Source: Microbacterium sp. Leaf320
GTDB taxonomy: Bacteria > Actinomycetota > Actinomycetes > Actinomycetales > Microbacteriaceae
NCBI RefSeq assembly: GCF_001423485.1
Contig: NZ_LMOD01000003.1
Location: forward strand, 571,527-635,526
DNA: 64,000 nt
Direction: 5' to 3'
Positions 24,682-32,995 of this stretch are shown here, piece after piece (the first letter of the stretch is position 1; each line of letters begins with the position of its first letter). Under the pieces are notes generated by a model. The model was given only the letters and a program-made list of their open reading frames with translations. It was not told the DNA's origin and made no database searches. Made by a program: the position numbers and the translations under genes.

Positions 24682-26055
24682 CTACTTCATCGTGTCGAGG
24701 ATGCCGACGAGGTCGTCGAAGGTCGTCAGCGGGTTGAGTATCGCGAATCGCGTGTTCGGGCGGCCGCGGTGCGAGCTCGGAACGACGAACGCCCGCTGCG
24801 AGTCGAGCAGCTCGTCTGACCACCGGTCGTAGTCCTCGCGCTCCCACCCCTCGCGTTCGAAGACCACCACCGAGAGCTGCGGGTCGCGTACGAGTCGCAG
24901 CTCGGGGCGGGCAGAGATCTCGGCCGCGATCGTCTTCGTGAGGGTGAGGGTCGCACTCACAGCCTCGCGATAGGCGGTCACGCCGTAGGTCGCGAGGGAG
25001 AACCAGAGCGGCAGCCCGCGGGGGCGACGCGTCAGCTGGATCGAGTAGTCCGACGGGCTGAAGTCGCCTGCGTCGGTGAGGGTGTCGAGGTACTCGGCGT
25101 GCTGCGTGTGCGCACGACGGCCCGCATCGGGGTCGCGGTAGATCAGCGCGCAGCAGTCGAACGGCGCGAAGAGCCACTTGTGCGGATCGACGATGACCGA
25201 GTCGGCGCGCTCCACTCCCGCGAAGATGCCGCGAGCCTCGGGAGCGAGCATCGCGGTGAGCCCGTACGCGCCGTCGATGTGCAGCCAGAAGTCGAACTCG
25301 TCCTTGAGCGCGGCGATGCCGGCGATGTCGTCGACGATTCCGAAGTTCGTGGATCCGCCGGTCGCCACGACGGCGCAGATCTCATCGCCGTGCTCGCTCA
25401 GCGCCTCGCGTACCGCATCGGCCCGCAGCACGCCGTCGTCGCCCGCGGGCACGAGCAGCACATCGGCATCCATGACCTTCGCCGCCGACTTGTTCGAGGA
25501 GTGCGCCTCGACGCTGCACACGATCTTCCACCGGCGAGGCAGTTCTTTGCCTGCCTCGACGAGCTTCGCCTTCGCCGCCTCGCGAGCGGCGACCAGCGCC
25601 GACAGGTTGCCGATCGTGCCGCCCTGCACGAACACTCCCCCTGCCGTGTCGGGGAGGCCGAACTCGGAGGCGAGGAACGAGAGCACCTCGTTCTCGGCAT
25701 GGACGGCGCCGGCTCCTTCGAGCCAGCTTCCGCCGTAGAGCCCGGACGCCGAGACCACGAGGTCGAACGCGATCGATGCGATCGTCGGCGCGGTGGGGAT
25801 GAACGACAGATACGACGGGTGGCTCGTCGTCAGACACGCAGGGGCGAGGATGTGCTCGAACACGCTCAGGGCGCGCTGCGAGCCGAGCCCTGCATCCGTG
25901 ATCGTCGTGCCCACCAGCCTGTTGAGCTCGGCCGGAGTCTGCGGCTTGTCGAGCGGCACGTCTGCCGCGAGCATCCGTCGTCGCGAGTAGTCGAGCACGG
26001 CGTCGACGATCGCCGTCGATTCGGCCGAGGCCGCATGCATGCGTTCTGCTCCCAT
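24682..26055 (-). CDS. Group II PLP-dependent amino acid decarboxylase
   Basis: Pyridoxal phosphate enzyme of 457 residues in the aromatic/glutamate decarboxylase family. The Schiff-base Lys293 is in DPHKWLFAPFD and the ring-binding Asp261 in HIDGAYG; GGTIGNLSAL (145-154) is the phosphate and substrate region. It would decarboxylate an L-amino acid to the amine; tryptophan, tyrosine, DOPA or another residue cannot be distinguished. Its gene starts nine bases after the stop of the TetR gene on the same strand, so it is the likely TetR target. The agmatine deiminase and kynurenine genes lie on the other side. Confidence 0.88.
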   Translation of the reverse strand: MGAERMHAASAESTAIVDAVLDYSRRRMLAADVPLDKPQTPAELNRLVGTTITDAGLGSQRALSVFEHILAPACLTTSHPSYLSFIPTAPTIASIAFDLVVSASGLYGGSWLEGAGAVHAENEVLSFLASEFGLPDTAGGVFVQGGTIGNLSALVAAREAAKAKLVEAGKELPRRWKIVCSVEAHSSNKSAAKVMDADVLLVPAGDDGVLRADAVREALSEHGDEICAVVATGGSTNFGIVDDIAGIAALKDEFDFWLHIDGAYGLTAMLAPEARGIFAGVERADSVIVDPHKWLFAPFDCCALIYRDPDAGRRAHTQHAEYLDTLTDAGDFSPSDYSIQLTRRPRGLPLWFSLATYGVTAYREAVSATLTLTKTIAAEISARPELRLVRDPQLSVVVFEREGWEREDYDRWSDELLDSQRAFVVPSSHRGRPNTRFAILNPLTTFDDLVGILDTMK

Positions 26056-26064
26056 GAGCTGTCC

Positions 26065-26763
26065 CTAACTGTGGTTCTCTGCGAGTGGTGTCGCTGCGAG
26101 TGGTGTCGTCTCGAGCGAACGGGGGGTGGCCGGCGCCTCGACCGGCACGTCGAGCACCGCCGAGAGAGTGCGGCGGGCGAGGTCGGCCCGATCACGTGGC
26201 GCCCAGTGCACCAGCGAGTGCGCGCTCATGCCGTCGACCATGGCCAGCAGCATCCATGCGGAGGATGCGGGGTCGACCCGCAGCGGGTCTTCTCTGAGCA
26301 CCGGGTCCTCGGCGATGGCACGGGCGATGAGGTCTTCGAGGGCGCTGTGCCAGAGGTCCATCTCAGCCCGCACTCGCGCACCGAGAGCCTCGTTGCGCGC
26401 TCCGAGCGCCCACGACTGCACCCAGACCATGGCGACGTCGTCGCGTGAGTCGTCGAGCAGCGTCTCTATGAGTCGCAGCAGGTTCGTGCGCAGGTCGACG
26501 GCGTGGTCGTATGCGGCGATGACCTCATCACGCTCGGACGACACGATCGCGGTGAACACCTCGGCGACGAACGACTCCATCACGGGCCGGTAGTGCGCGA
26601 CGAGGGCGGGCGTCACGCCCACTCGCGCGGCGACGGCACGCACCGTCAAGGCCTCGAGTCCGCTCTCGGAGGCCAGCGCAACGGCGCCGTCGAGGATCGA
26701 GCGCTCACGCTCCTCGGGCGGCAGCCGGCGAGGTGCGGCAGCTCTTGACGTCGTCTTCATCAC
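26065..26763 (-). CDS. TetR-family regulator (BetI-like)
   Basis: Regulator of 232 residues with an N-terminal helix-turn-helix (about 18-65: ERERSILDGAVALASESGLEALTVRAVAARVGVTPALVAHY) and a BetI-like C-terminal domain. The extreme C-terminus reads LETTPLAATPLAENHS, coded by a 15-base tandem duplication. It is divergent from the agmatine deiminase gene and immediately upstream of the decarboxylase gene. An inverted repeat at 26782-26797 is its likely operator, so it may couple amine formation and agmatine turnover. Confidence 0.9.
   Translation of the reverse strand: MMKTTSRAAAPRRLPPEERERSILDGAVALASESGLEALTVRAVAARVGVTPALVAHYRPVMESFVAEVFTAIVSSERDEVIAAYDHAVDLRTNLLRLIETLLDDSRDDVAMVWVQSWALGARNEALGARVRAEMDLWHSALEDLIARAIAEDPVLREDPLRVDPASSAWMLLAMVDGMSAHSLVHWAPRDRADLARRTLSAVLDVPVEAPATPRSLETTPLAATPLAENHS
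26079..26108. repeat. 15-base tandem duplication at the 3' end of the TetR gene
   Basis: CTGCGAGTGGTGTCG occurs twice in direct tandem (26079-26093 and 26094-26108), in frame, adding five residues to the C-terminus. Confidence 0.9.
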
Positions 26764-26781
26764 GGGCTACCGTATCACCCG

Positions 26782-26797
26782 TTGGACACCTGTTCAA
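26782..26797. promoter_or_regulatory. TetR operator between the TetR and agmatine deiminase genes
   Basis: TTGGACA-CC-TGTTCAA is an inverted repeat with one mismatch in the 89-base divergent gap. Its shape matches the TTGaACAGGTGTcCAA-like operators of several TetR regulators. Confidence 0.65.
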
Positions 26798-26852
26798 TAG
26801 CGATCACGACTCCTCCTCAACGAGGTCGAGATCAGCAGCGAGGGAGACAATC

Positions 26853-27893
26853 ATGGCCTGGCACATGCCCGCCGAGACCGCACCGCACGACCGCACCTGG
26901 ATGGCGTTCCCCGCCGAGGGGCCGACCCTGGGTGAGACCGCCTCCGAGCGCGAAGAGGGCTATGCCACCTGGACGGCCGTCGCCCACGCGGTCGCCGAGT
27001 TCGAGCCGGTCACGATGATCGTCGACCCCGCCGAGCTCTCCCGCGCGCGGCGGATGCTGGGCAGCGGCATCGACATCGTCGAGGCGCCCGTCGATGAATT
27101 CTGGATGCGCGACTCCGGCCCCACCTTCGTGATCGACGACCACCGCCCCGGCGTTCTCGGCGCCGTCGACTGGATCTTCAACGGCTGGGGTGCCCCCGCC
27201 TGGGCACAGTGGCAGAAGGCGGCGCAGCATGCGCGCATCATCGCCGGTGCGGTCGGCGCAGAGCTCGTGAGCTCGACGCTCGTCAACGAGGGCGGCGGCA
27301 TCCATGTCGACGGCGAGGGCACCGTGCTGCTCACCGACACCGTGCAGCTCGATCCACGGCGCAATCCGTTCGCCGACAGGCAGCGCGTCGAGGCCGAGAT
27401 GGCCCGCACGATCGGCGCGACGAAGGCGGTCTGGCTGCCCCGAGGACTCACGCGCGACTACGACGACTTCGGAACGAACGGGCACGTCGACATCGTGGCC
27501 ACCCTCGTCTCGCCCGGCCGACTTCTGCTGCACGATCAACAGAACCCCGACCATCCCGACCACGCCGTGTCGCGCGAGCTGCGCGCACACCTCGGGCAGC
27601 AGACGGATGCCGCCGGCCGCCGTTTCGAGATCATCGACCTGCCGGCCCCGGCGGCCCTGCGTGACGACGAGGGCTTCGTCGACTGGAGCTACGTCAACCA
27701 CCTGGTCACGAACGACGGCGTCGTCGCCTGCGGCTTCGGCGATGAGCAGGCCGACGCCACGGCGAGAGCGATCCTCGCCGATGCGTATCCGGGTCGCCGC
27801 GTCGTCACGGTCGACGCCCGCCCGCTGTTCGACCGCGGCGGCGGCATCCACTGCATCACCCAGCAGCAGCCGAGCGTGGCGGTGCACTCGTGA
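26853..27893 (+). CDS. Agmatine deiminase-family protein
   Basis: Guanidino-group modifying enzyme of 346 residues from the ATG at 26853 (AGGGAGA upstream). Family landmarks are WMRDSGP (84-90), NEGGGIHVDGEG (145-156), NGHVDIVA, and the catalytic Cys334 in GGGIHCITQQQP. Agmatine deiminase converts agmatine to N-carbamoylputrescine and ammonia. The gene is followed with a four-base overlap (GTGA) by an amidase, which may act on the product. It is divergent from a TetR and decarboxylase pair. Confidence 0.9.
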   Translation: MAWHMPAETAPHDRTWMAFPAEGPTLGETASEREEGYATWTAVAHAVAEFEPVTMIVDPAELSRARRMLGSGIDIVEAPVDEFWMRDSGPTFVIDDHRPGVLGAVDWIFNGWGAPAWAQWQKAAQHARIIAGAVGAELVSSTLVNEGGGIHVDGEGTVLLTDTVQLDPRRNPFADRQRVEAEMARTIGATKAVWLPRGLTRDYDDFGTNGHVDIVATLVSPGRLLLHDQQNPDHPDHAVSRELRAHLGQQTDAAGRRFEIIDLPAPAALRDDEGFVDWSYVNHLVTNDGVVACGFGDEQADATARAILADAYPGRRVVTVDARPLFDRGGGIHCITQQQPSVAVHS

Positions 27894-29605
27894 TCGACGT
27901 CGTCGAGGCCTCCATCGCCGACCTGCGGCGAGCGCTCGAGACGGGTGCGGCCACCGCCGTCGAACTCGTCGACGCGTACCTCGCCCGCATCGCCGCCTAC
28001 GACGGCCCCGACACCGAGACGGCGTTGAACGCCGTCGTCGTCGCAAACCCCGATGCGCGCGCCGAGGCCGAGGCATCGGATGACCGCCGTGCACGCGGCG
28101 TGGCACTCGGCCCGCTCGACGGCATCCCGTACACGGCGAAGGACAGCTACCTGGTGCGCGGGCTCACGGCTGCCGCCGGCAGCCCCGCGTTCGCCGACCT
28201 CATCGCGCAGCGCGACGCGTTCACGATCGAGCGCCTGCGTGCGGGCGGCGCGATCTGCCTCGGGCTGACGAACATGCCCCCGATGGCCAACGGCGGCATG
28301 CAGCGCGGTGTCTACGGCCGCGCCGAGAGCCCCTATAACCCCGGCTTCCTCACCGCGCCCTTCGCGTCCGGATCGTCGAACGGCTCGGGCACCGCCACTG
28401 CGGCGAGCTTCGCGGCATTCGGCCTCGGCGAAGAGACGTGGTCGAGCGGTCGTGGCCCTGCGACCAACAACGCCCTCTGCGCCTACACGCCCTCGCGCGG
28501 CGTGATCTCGACCCGCGGCAACTGGCCGCTCGTGCCGACCATGGACGTCGTCGTGCCGCACGCGCGCACCATGGCGGATCTGCTCGAAGTGCTCGACGTG
28601 ATCGTCGCCGATGATGCCGAGGTGCGCGGCGACTTCTGGCGCGCGCAGCCGTGGGTGACGCTGCCGTCCTCCTCCGAGGTGCGGCCGGCGTCGTACGCGG
28701 CCCTGGCCGATGGTGCGGGGTCAGGGCTCCGCGGCGCTCGCATCGGCATCCCCCGCATGTACATCAACGCCGATTCGGATGCCGGCACGGCTGACGATCC
28801 CGGAATCGGCGGCCCCACCGGGCAGCGCATCGAGACCCGCGCCTCGGTGATCGCTCGCTGGGAAGCTGCGCGCCGCGACCTCGAGGCCGCGGGTGCGACG
28901 GTCGTCGAGGTCGACTTCCCCGTGGTCTCGAACTACGAGGGTGACCGACCCGGTGCACCCACCATCGCGACGCGCGGACTCGTGTCTCCCGAGTACCTGA
29001 AGCGCGAGATCGTCGACCTGTCGGCGTGGGGCTGGGAGGACTTCCTGCAGGCGAACGGCGACCCGCATCTGCACACGCTCGCAGAGGTCGACGGAGCGTC
29101 GATCTTCCCGCATCCGGAAAGAGCACTCCCCGACCGCTACACCGGCTTCGACGACGACATCGCCGAGTATCCGGGCTGGGTGCGCGACAACCCGGGCATC
29201 GGATTCGAGGACATGCCCGAGCTCCCCGACGGACTGCGCGGGCTCGAAGAGACCCGTCGCATCGACCTCGAGGAATGGATGGACGACCTCGAGCTCGACG
29301 CCGTCGTCTTCCCGGCCGTCGCCGACGTGGGGCCCGCCGACATGGACGTGAACGCCGCATCGGCAGACCTCGGCTGGCGCAACGGCACCTGGATCGCCAA
29401 CGGCAACCTGACCGTGCGCCACCTCGGCATCCCGACTGTCACGGTGCCGATGGGCCTCATGGCAGACATCGGCATGCCGATCGGCCTGACCTTCGCCGGC
29501 CGCGCCTACGACGACTCCGCACTGCTGCGTCTCGCCGCGGCATTCGAGGCGACGGGAGGGACCGGAGAGCGTCGCACTGCTCCCCCGCGCACACCGAGGC
29601 TGTGA
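27890..29605 (+). CDS. Amidase-signature family hydrolase
   Basis: Amidase of 571 residues; its GTG overlaps the deiminase stop. The Ser-cisSer-Lys set is recognisable: Lys84 in YTAKDSY, the GSSNGSG loop (161-167), and nucleophile Ser186 in TWSSGRGPA (the family consensus is TGGSIRGPA, so two residues before the Ser differ). A long insert of about 100 residues follows residue 250. It may hydrolyse N-carbamoylputrescine (a step usually done by a nitrilase-type enzyme) or the formyl group of formylkynurenine made by the next operon. Both are inference. Confidence 0.85.
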   Translation: MIDVVEASIADLRRALETGAATAVELVDAYLARIAAYDGPDTETALNAVVVANPDARAEAEASDDRRARGVALGPLDGIPYTAKDSYLVRGLTAAAGSPAFADLIAQRDAFTIERLRAGGAICLGLTNMPPMANGGMQRGVYGRAESPYNPGFLTAPFASGSSNGSGTATAASFAAFGLGEETWSSGRGPATNNALCAYTPSRGVISTRGNWPLVPTMDVVVPHARTMADLLEVLDVIVADDAEVRGDFWRAQPWVTLPSSSEVRPASYAALADGAGSGLRGARIGIPRMYINADSDAGTADDPGIGGPTGQRIETRASVIARWEAARRDLEAAGATVVEVDFPVVSNYEGDRPGAPTIATRGLVSPEYLKREIVDLSAWGWEDFLQANGDPHLHTLAEVDGASIFPHPERALPDRYTGFDDDIAEYPGWVRDNPGIGFEDMPELPDGLRGLEETRRIDLEEWMDDLELDAVVFPAVADVGPADMDVNAASADLGWRNGTWIANGNLTVRHLGIPTVTVPMGLMADIGMPIGLTFAGRAYDDSALLRLAAAFEATGGTGERRTAPPRTPRL

Positions 29606-29629
29606 TGCAACGAGCTTTCGCAGAACATT

Positions 29630-29665
29630 TCACTATTGTGACGCTCGCCACGATCGTTATATGTT
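29630..29665 (+). promoter_or_regulatory. Promoter and possible operator of the kynurenine operon
   Basis: TTGTGA (29636-29641) and TATATG or TATGTT (29658-29665) form a -35/-10 pair with a spacer of 16-18 bases. The inverted repeat TCAC-TATT-GTGA (29630-29641) overlaps the -35 box and could bind the PaaX-type regulator coded by the last gene of the operon. Confidence 0.55.
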
Positions 29666-29695
29666 TGGCCTGTCCGTCACGACAGGAAGCGACCC

Positions 29696-30550
29696 ATGAG
29701 CACCGAGAACAACGAGCGCGAGCTCGAAGCCGGCATCGTCACCGATCTGTCCGGACGCATGACCTACGGGTCGTACCTGTCGCTCGACCAGCTGCTCACC
29801 GCGCAGAATCCGGTGAGCGTTCCCGAGCACCACGACGAGCTGCTGTTCATCATCCAGCACCAGACCACCGAGCTCTGGCTCAAGCAGCTGCTGCACGAGC
29901 TGTCGTCCGCCCGCGAGCTGCTCGCGAGCGATGACCTGCGCGAAGCGCTGAAGCGCGTCGCGCGCGTCAAGCGCATCCAAGACGTGATGACCCAGCAGTG
30001 GGCGATCCTGGCGACCCTCACCCCCACCGAGTACGCGCAGTTCCGAGGCGCGCTCGGCAATTCCTCGGGCTTCCAGTCGGTGCAGTACCGTGCCGTCGAG
30101 TTCGCGCTCGGCAACAAGAACGAGAAGATGCTGAGCGTCTTCAGCGACCACCCCGCCAACCTCGCGCTGCTCACCGCCGAGTGGCACAAGCCCACGCTCT
30201 ACGACGAGTTCCTGCGCTACGCGTCTCGCCGCGGCCTGCCGATCCCGGCCGAGATCCTCGATCGGGACGTGCGCCTCCCTTACCGCGAAACTCCCGAGCT
30301 CGTGCCCGCGATCCGCGAGATCTACCAGAACCACCAGCAGCACTGGGACCTCTATGAAGCCTGCGAAGACCTCGTCGACCTCGAGGACAACTTCCAGTTC
30401 TGGCGCTTCCGCCACCTCAAGACCGTCGCCCGCACGATCGGCATGAAGGTCGGCACCGGCGGTTCGAGCGGCGTGGGCTTCCTGCAGCGCGCGCTCGACC
30501 TGACGTTCTTCCCCGAGCTGTACACCGTGCGCACCGAGATCGGCGGCTGA
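29696..30550 (+). CDS. kynA: Tryptophan 2,3-dioxygenase
   Basis: Haem enzyme of 284 residues that opens the indole ring of tryptophan to give N-formylkynurenine, the first step of the kynurenine pathway. Diagnostic segments are MTYGSYLSLDQLL, the distal-His block FIIQHQTTELWLKQLLHEL, NSSGFQSVQYR, the WRFRHLKTVARTIG region with the proximal His, and the C-terminal GTGGSSGVGFLQ loop. GGAAG precedes the ATG. It is the first gene of the operon; the amidohydrolase start overlaps its stop by one base (TGATG). Confidence 0.97.
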   Translation: MSTENNERELEAGIVTDLSGRMTYGSYLSLDQLLTAQNPVSVPEHHDELLFIIQHQTTELWLKQLLHELSSARELLASDDLREALKRVARVKRIQDVMTQQWAILATLTPTEYAQFRGALGNSSGFQSVQYRAVEFALGNKNEKMLSVFSDHPANLALLTAEWHKPTLYDEFLRYASRRGLPIPAEILDRDVRLPYRETPELVPAIREIYQNHQQHWDLYEACEDLVDLEDNFQFWRFRHLKTVARTIGMKVGTGGSSGVGFLQRALDLTFFPELYTVRTEIGG

Positions 30551-31740
30551 TGCACGCGGCGACCTTCTTCGACGGCGAAGGATGGCGCGACGGCATCCTC
30601 GAGCTCGTCGACGGACGGATGCTGCTGAGCGACGCGACACCCGCGCACGATCTGCCGCGCCTCGACGGCGTGGTCGTCGGCGGGTTCACCGACCACCACG
30701 TGCACCTGCAGCTGGTCGACCACACTCTGCTGCACGGGTCGACGCTCGGACGCGTCGTCGATCTGGGCGCAAATCCGGCGGTGATCGCCGCATACGCCGA
30801 CGCGGCACGTGTCGTCTCGGTCGCTGGCGCTCCCTCGCTCAACGAACGACAGGATGCCGTACCCCGGCCGCACAACCAACAGTGCGACGCCGCACCCTGG
30901 TCGTTGAGCGAGCGAAGCGAGACGAAACGCCCGCACCCCGTCGCCGCACCCTGGTCGTTGAGCGAGCGAAGCGAGACGAAACGCCCGCACCCCGTCGCGG
31001 CACCCTGGTCGTTGAGCGAGCGAAGCGAGACGAAACGCCCGCACCCCGTCGCCGTCGAGTTCGCCGGCGCGTTCCTCACCCCCGTCGGCGGCTACCCGAG
31101 CGACCGGGACTGGGCACTGGAAGGGTCCTTCCGCGAGATCGCAGACACCGCAGCCGCCGAACGCGCTGTGGCCGAGATGGCGGACGCCGGAGCATCCTGC
31201 ATCAAGGTCGCCAGCAACGCCGATGCCGGGCCCGTCTTCACCGACGATCTGTGCCGCGCGATCGTCGACGCCGCCTCCGCCCGTGGGCTCCCCATCGTCA
31301 CCCATGCCCAGGGCAGCGGAGAGGCCCAGCGCGTCGCGCGGCTCGGCGTCGCTCGCCTGGCACATGCCCCGTTCACCGAGCGGCTCGACGATGACGAGAT
31401 CGTCGCACAGGCCGCATCCGTCGCCTGGGTCTCGACTCTCGCGATCCACGACGCCGACAGCGCGGAGCGAGTCACGGCTGTCGACAATGTCCGGCGCTTC
31501 CATGCGGCCGGCGGCGCCATGCTCTACGGCACCGACATGGGCAACGGCCCGACGCCCGTCGGTCTGAACCCGAACGAGCTCGCCGCTCTCCGAGACGCCG
31601 GGATCACCGGCGCAGCCCTGCTCCGCACCCTCATGCCGCAGGACCCGCGCGACCCCGCATCCGTCCTCCTCCGGCTCCCCGGCACCGACGCCGAGCCGAC
31701 ACTCGCCCGCCCGCTGACCAGCGCAGATCTGAAGGCCTGA
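30550..31740 (+). CDS. Amidohydrolase with a repeat-derived insert; candidate formylkynurenine-step enzyme
   Basis: Metal-dependent amidohydrolase of 396 residues: metal site HVH at 50-52 (GGFTDHHVHLQ), KVASNADAG, THAQGSGEA, and the late GTDMGNGP Asp. Residues about 92-168 are not amidohydrolase sequence: they contain three 18-residue copies of AAPWSLSERSETKRPHPV, coded by a dispersed palindromic element, and the flanking sequence (RVVS ... VEFAGAFLTPVGGY) reads well without them. The gene sits between kynA and kynU, where the formamidase step is expected and no kynB is present. It may perform that step, or be an imidazolonepropionase-like enzyme of another substrate. Whether the insert is tolerated is unknown. 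Confidence 0.8.
   Translation: MHAATFFDGEGWRDGILELVDGRMLLSDATPAHDLPRLDGVVVGGFTDHHVHLQLVDHTLLHGSTLGRVVDLGANPAVIAAYADAARVVSVAGAPSLNERQDAVPRPHNQQCDAAPWSLSERSETKRPHPVAAPWSLSERSETKRPHPVAAPWSLSERSETKRPHPVAVEFAGAFLTPVGGYPSDRDWALEGSFREIADTAAAERAVAEMADAGASCIKVASNADAGPVFTDDLCRAIVDAASARGLPIVTHAQGSGEAQRVARLGVARLAHAPFTERLDDDEIVAQAASVAWVSTLAIHDADSAERVTAVDNVRRFHAAGGAMLYGTDMGNGPTPVGLNPNELAALRDAGITGAALLRTLMPQDPRDPASVLLRLPGTDAEPTLARPLTSADLKA
30823..31056. repeat. In-frame insertion of REP-like element with three 54-base tandem copies
   Basis: Copies of 54 bases start at 30889, 30943 and 30997, nearly identical, each containing TTGAGCGAGCGAAGCGAGAC plus flanking CCCGCACCCCGTCGCC. Just upstream (about 30825-30848) lies the inverted half, GCTCCCTCGCTCAACGAACG, also seen at 1330-1339. 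The whole insert keeps the reading frame. The outer limits are approximate. Confidence 0.85.
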
Positions 31741-31741
31741 C

Positions 31742-32995
31742 ATGACCGACACCCGCGACTCCACCCGCATCGACACCGCTCTGTTCGAGGCCGCCCACGC
31801 TCTCGATGCCGCCGACCCGCTCCGCGCCCACCTCGACGCGTTCGCCGATGCGCCCGGCGTCGGCGCCTATCTCGACGGCAACTCACTCGGCCGCCCGCTG
31901 CGCGACATCCCTGAGAAGCTCGCCGCGTTCGTGCGCGATGACTGGGGCACTCGCCTGATCCGCTCGTGGGATGAGCAGTGGATGGCGCTGCCGATGGAGC
32001 TCGGCGATCGCATCGCCGAGCTGACTCTCGGGGCCGCCGCCGGCCAGACCGTCGTCGCCGACTCGACGAGCGTGCTGATCTACAAGCTGATGCGCGCCGC
32101 CGCGACCGCCGATGCGTCGCGCACCGAGCTCGTGATCGAGGCGGGCAACTTCCCGACCGACCGGTTCATGGCCGAAGGCGTGGCCGCCGAGACCGGCATG
32201 ACCGTGCGCTGGATCGAACCCGACCCGGTGCTCGGTGTGGAGATCGCCGATGTGATCGCCGCGATCTCCGAGAAGACGGCCCTCGTCTCGCTCAGCCACG
32301 TCGACTATCGTTCCGGCGCCCTGGCCGACATGCCGGGGATCACGGATGCCGTGCACGAGGTCGGCGCCCTCATGATGTGGGACCTCTGCCATTCGGCGGG
32401 GATCATCCCGATGCAGCTCGACGCCTGGGGTGTCGACATGGCGGTCGGATGCACGTACAAGTACCTGAACGGCGGCCCCGGCTCCCCCGCGTTCGCGTAT
32501 CTGCGACGCGAGCACCAGGGCGTGCTGCGCCAGCCGATCCAGGGCTGGTGGAGCGCCGCCGACATCTTCGCCATGGGCCCGGAGTACGTCCCCGCGGGCG
32601 ACATCCGCCAGCTCCTCAGCGGCACCCCGCCCATCACCTCGATGCTCGCCATGCAGGGGATGCTCGACCTGATCGAGCAGGCATCGATCGAGGGAGTGCG
32701 CGTGAAGGCCGTCTCACTGACCGATTTCGCCGTCCGCGCGTACGACGAGCTGCTCGCCCCGCTCGACGTGCGACTGCTCAGCCCGCGCGACGCCGCCATC
32801 CGCGGAGGACATGTGACGATCGGACACCCCGACTTCCGCGCCGTGACACAGCGACTGTGGGCGGACGGGATCATCCCCGACTTCCGCTTCCCCGATGGCA
32901 TCCGCCTCGGGCTCTCGCCGCTCAGCACATCGCACGCTGAGACACTCGCCGGCGTGCTCGCGGTGCGCGCGGCACTGGAGTCGCATGACCGCTGA
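31742..32995 (+). CDS. kynU: Kynureninase
   Basis: PLP enzyme of 417 residues that cleaves kynurenine to anthranilate and alanine. Family features are YLDGNSLGRPL near the N-terminus, FPTDRF (137-142), MMWDLCHSAG with the ring-binding Asp214, and the Schiff-base Lys240 in GCTYKYLNGGPGSPAF; SPRDAAIRGGHVTI and FRFPDGIRLGLSPL complete the C-terminal domain. The start lies one base after the amidohydrolase stop, indicating tight coupling. No anthranilate-degrading genes are in the window, so the end product may be anthranilate or feed genes elsewhere. Confidence 0.96.
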   Translation: MTDTRDSTRIDTALFEAAHALDAADPLRAHLDAFADAPGVGAYLDGNSLGRPLRDIPEKLAAFVRDDWGTRLIRSWDEQWMALPMELGDRIAELTLGAAAGQTVVADSTSVLIYKLMRAAATADASRTELVIEAGNFPTDRFMAEGVAAETGMTVRWIEPDPVLGVEIADVIAAISEKTALVSLSHVDYRSGALADMPGITDAVHEVGALMMWDLCHSAGIIPMQLDAWGVDMAVGCTYKYLNGGPGSPAFAYLRREHQGVLRQPIQGWWSAADIFAMGPEYVPAGDIRQLLSGTPPITSMLAMQGMLDLIEQASIEGVRVKAVSLTDFAVRAYDELLAPLDVRLLSPRDAAIRGGHVTIGHPDFRAVTQRLWADGIIPDFRFPDGIRLGLSPLSTSHAETLAGVLAVRAALESHDR

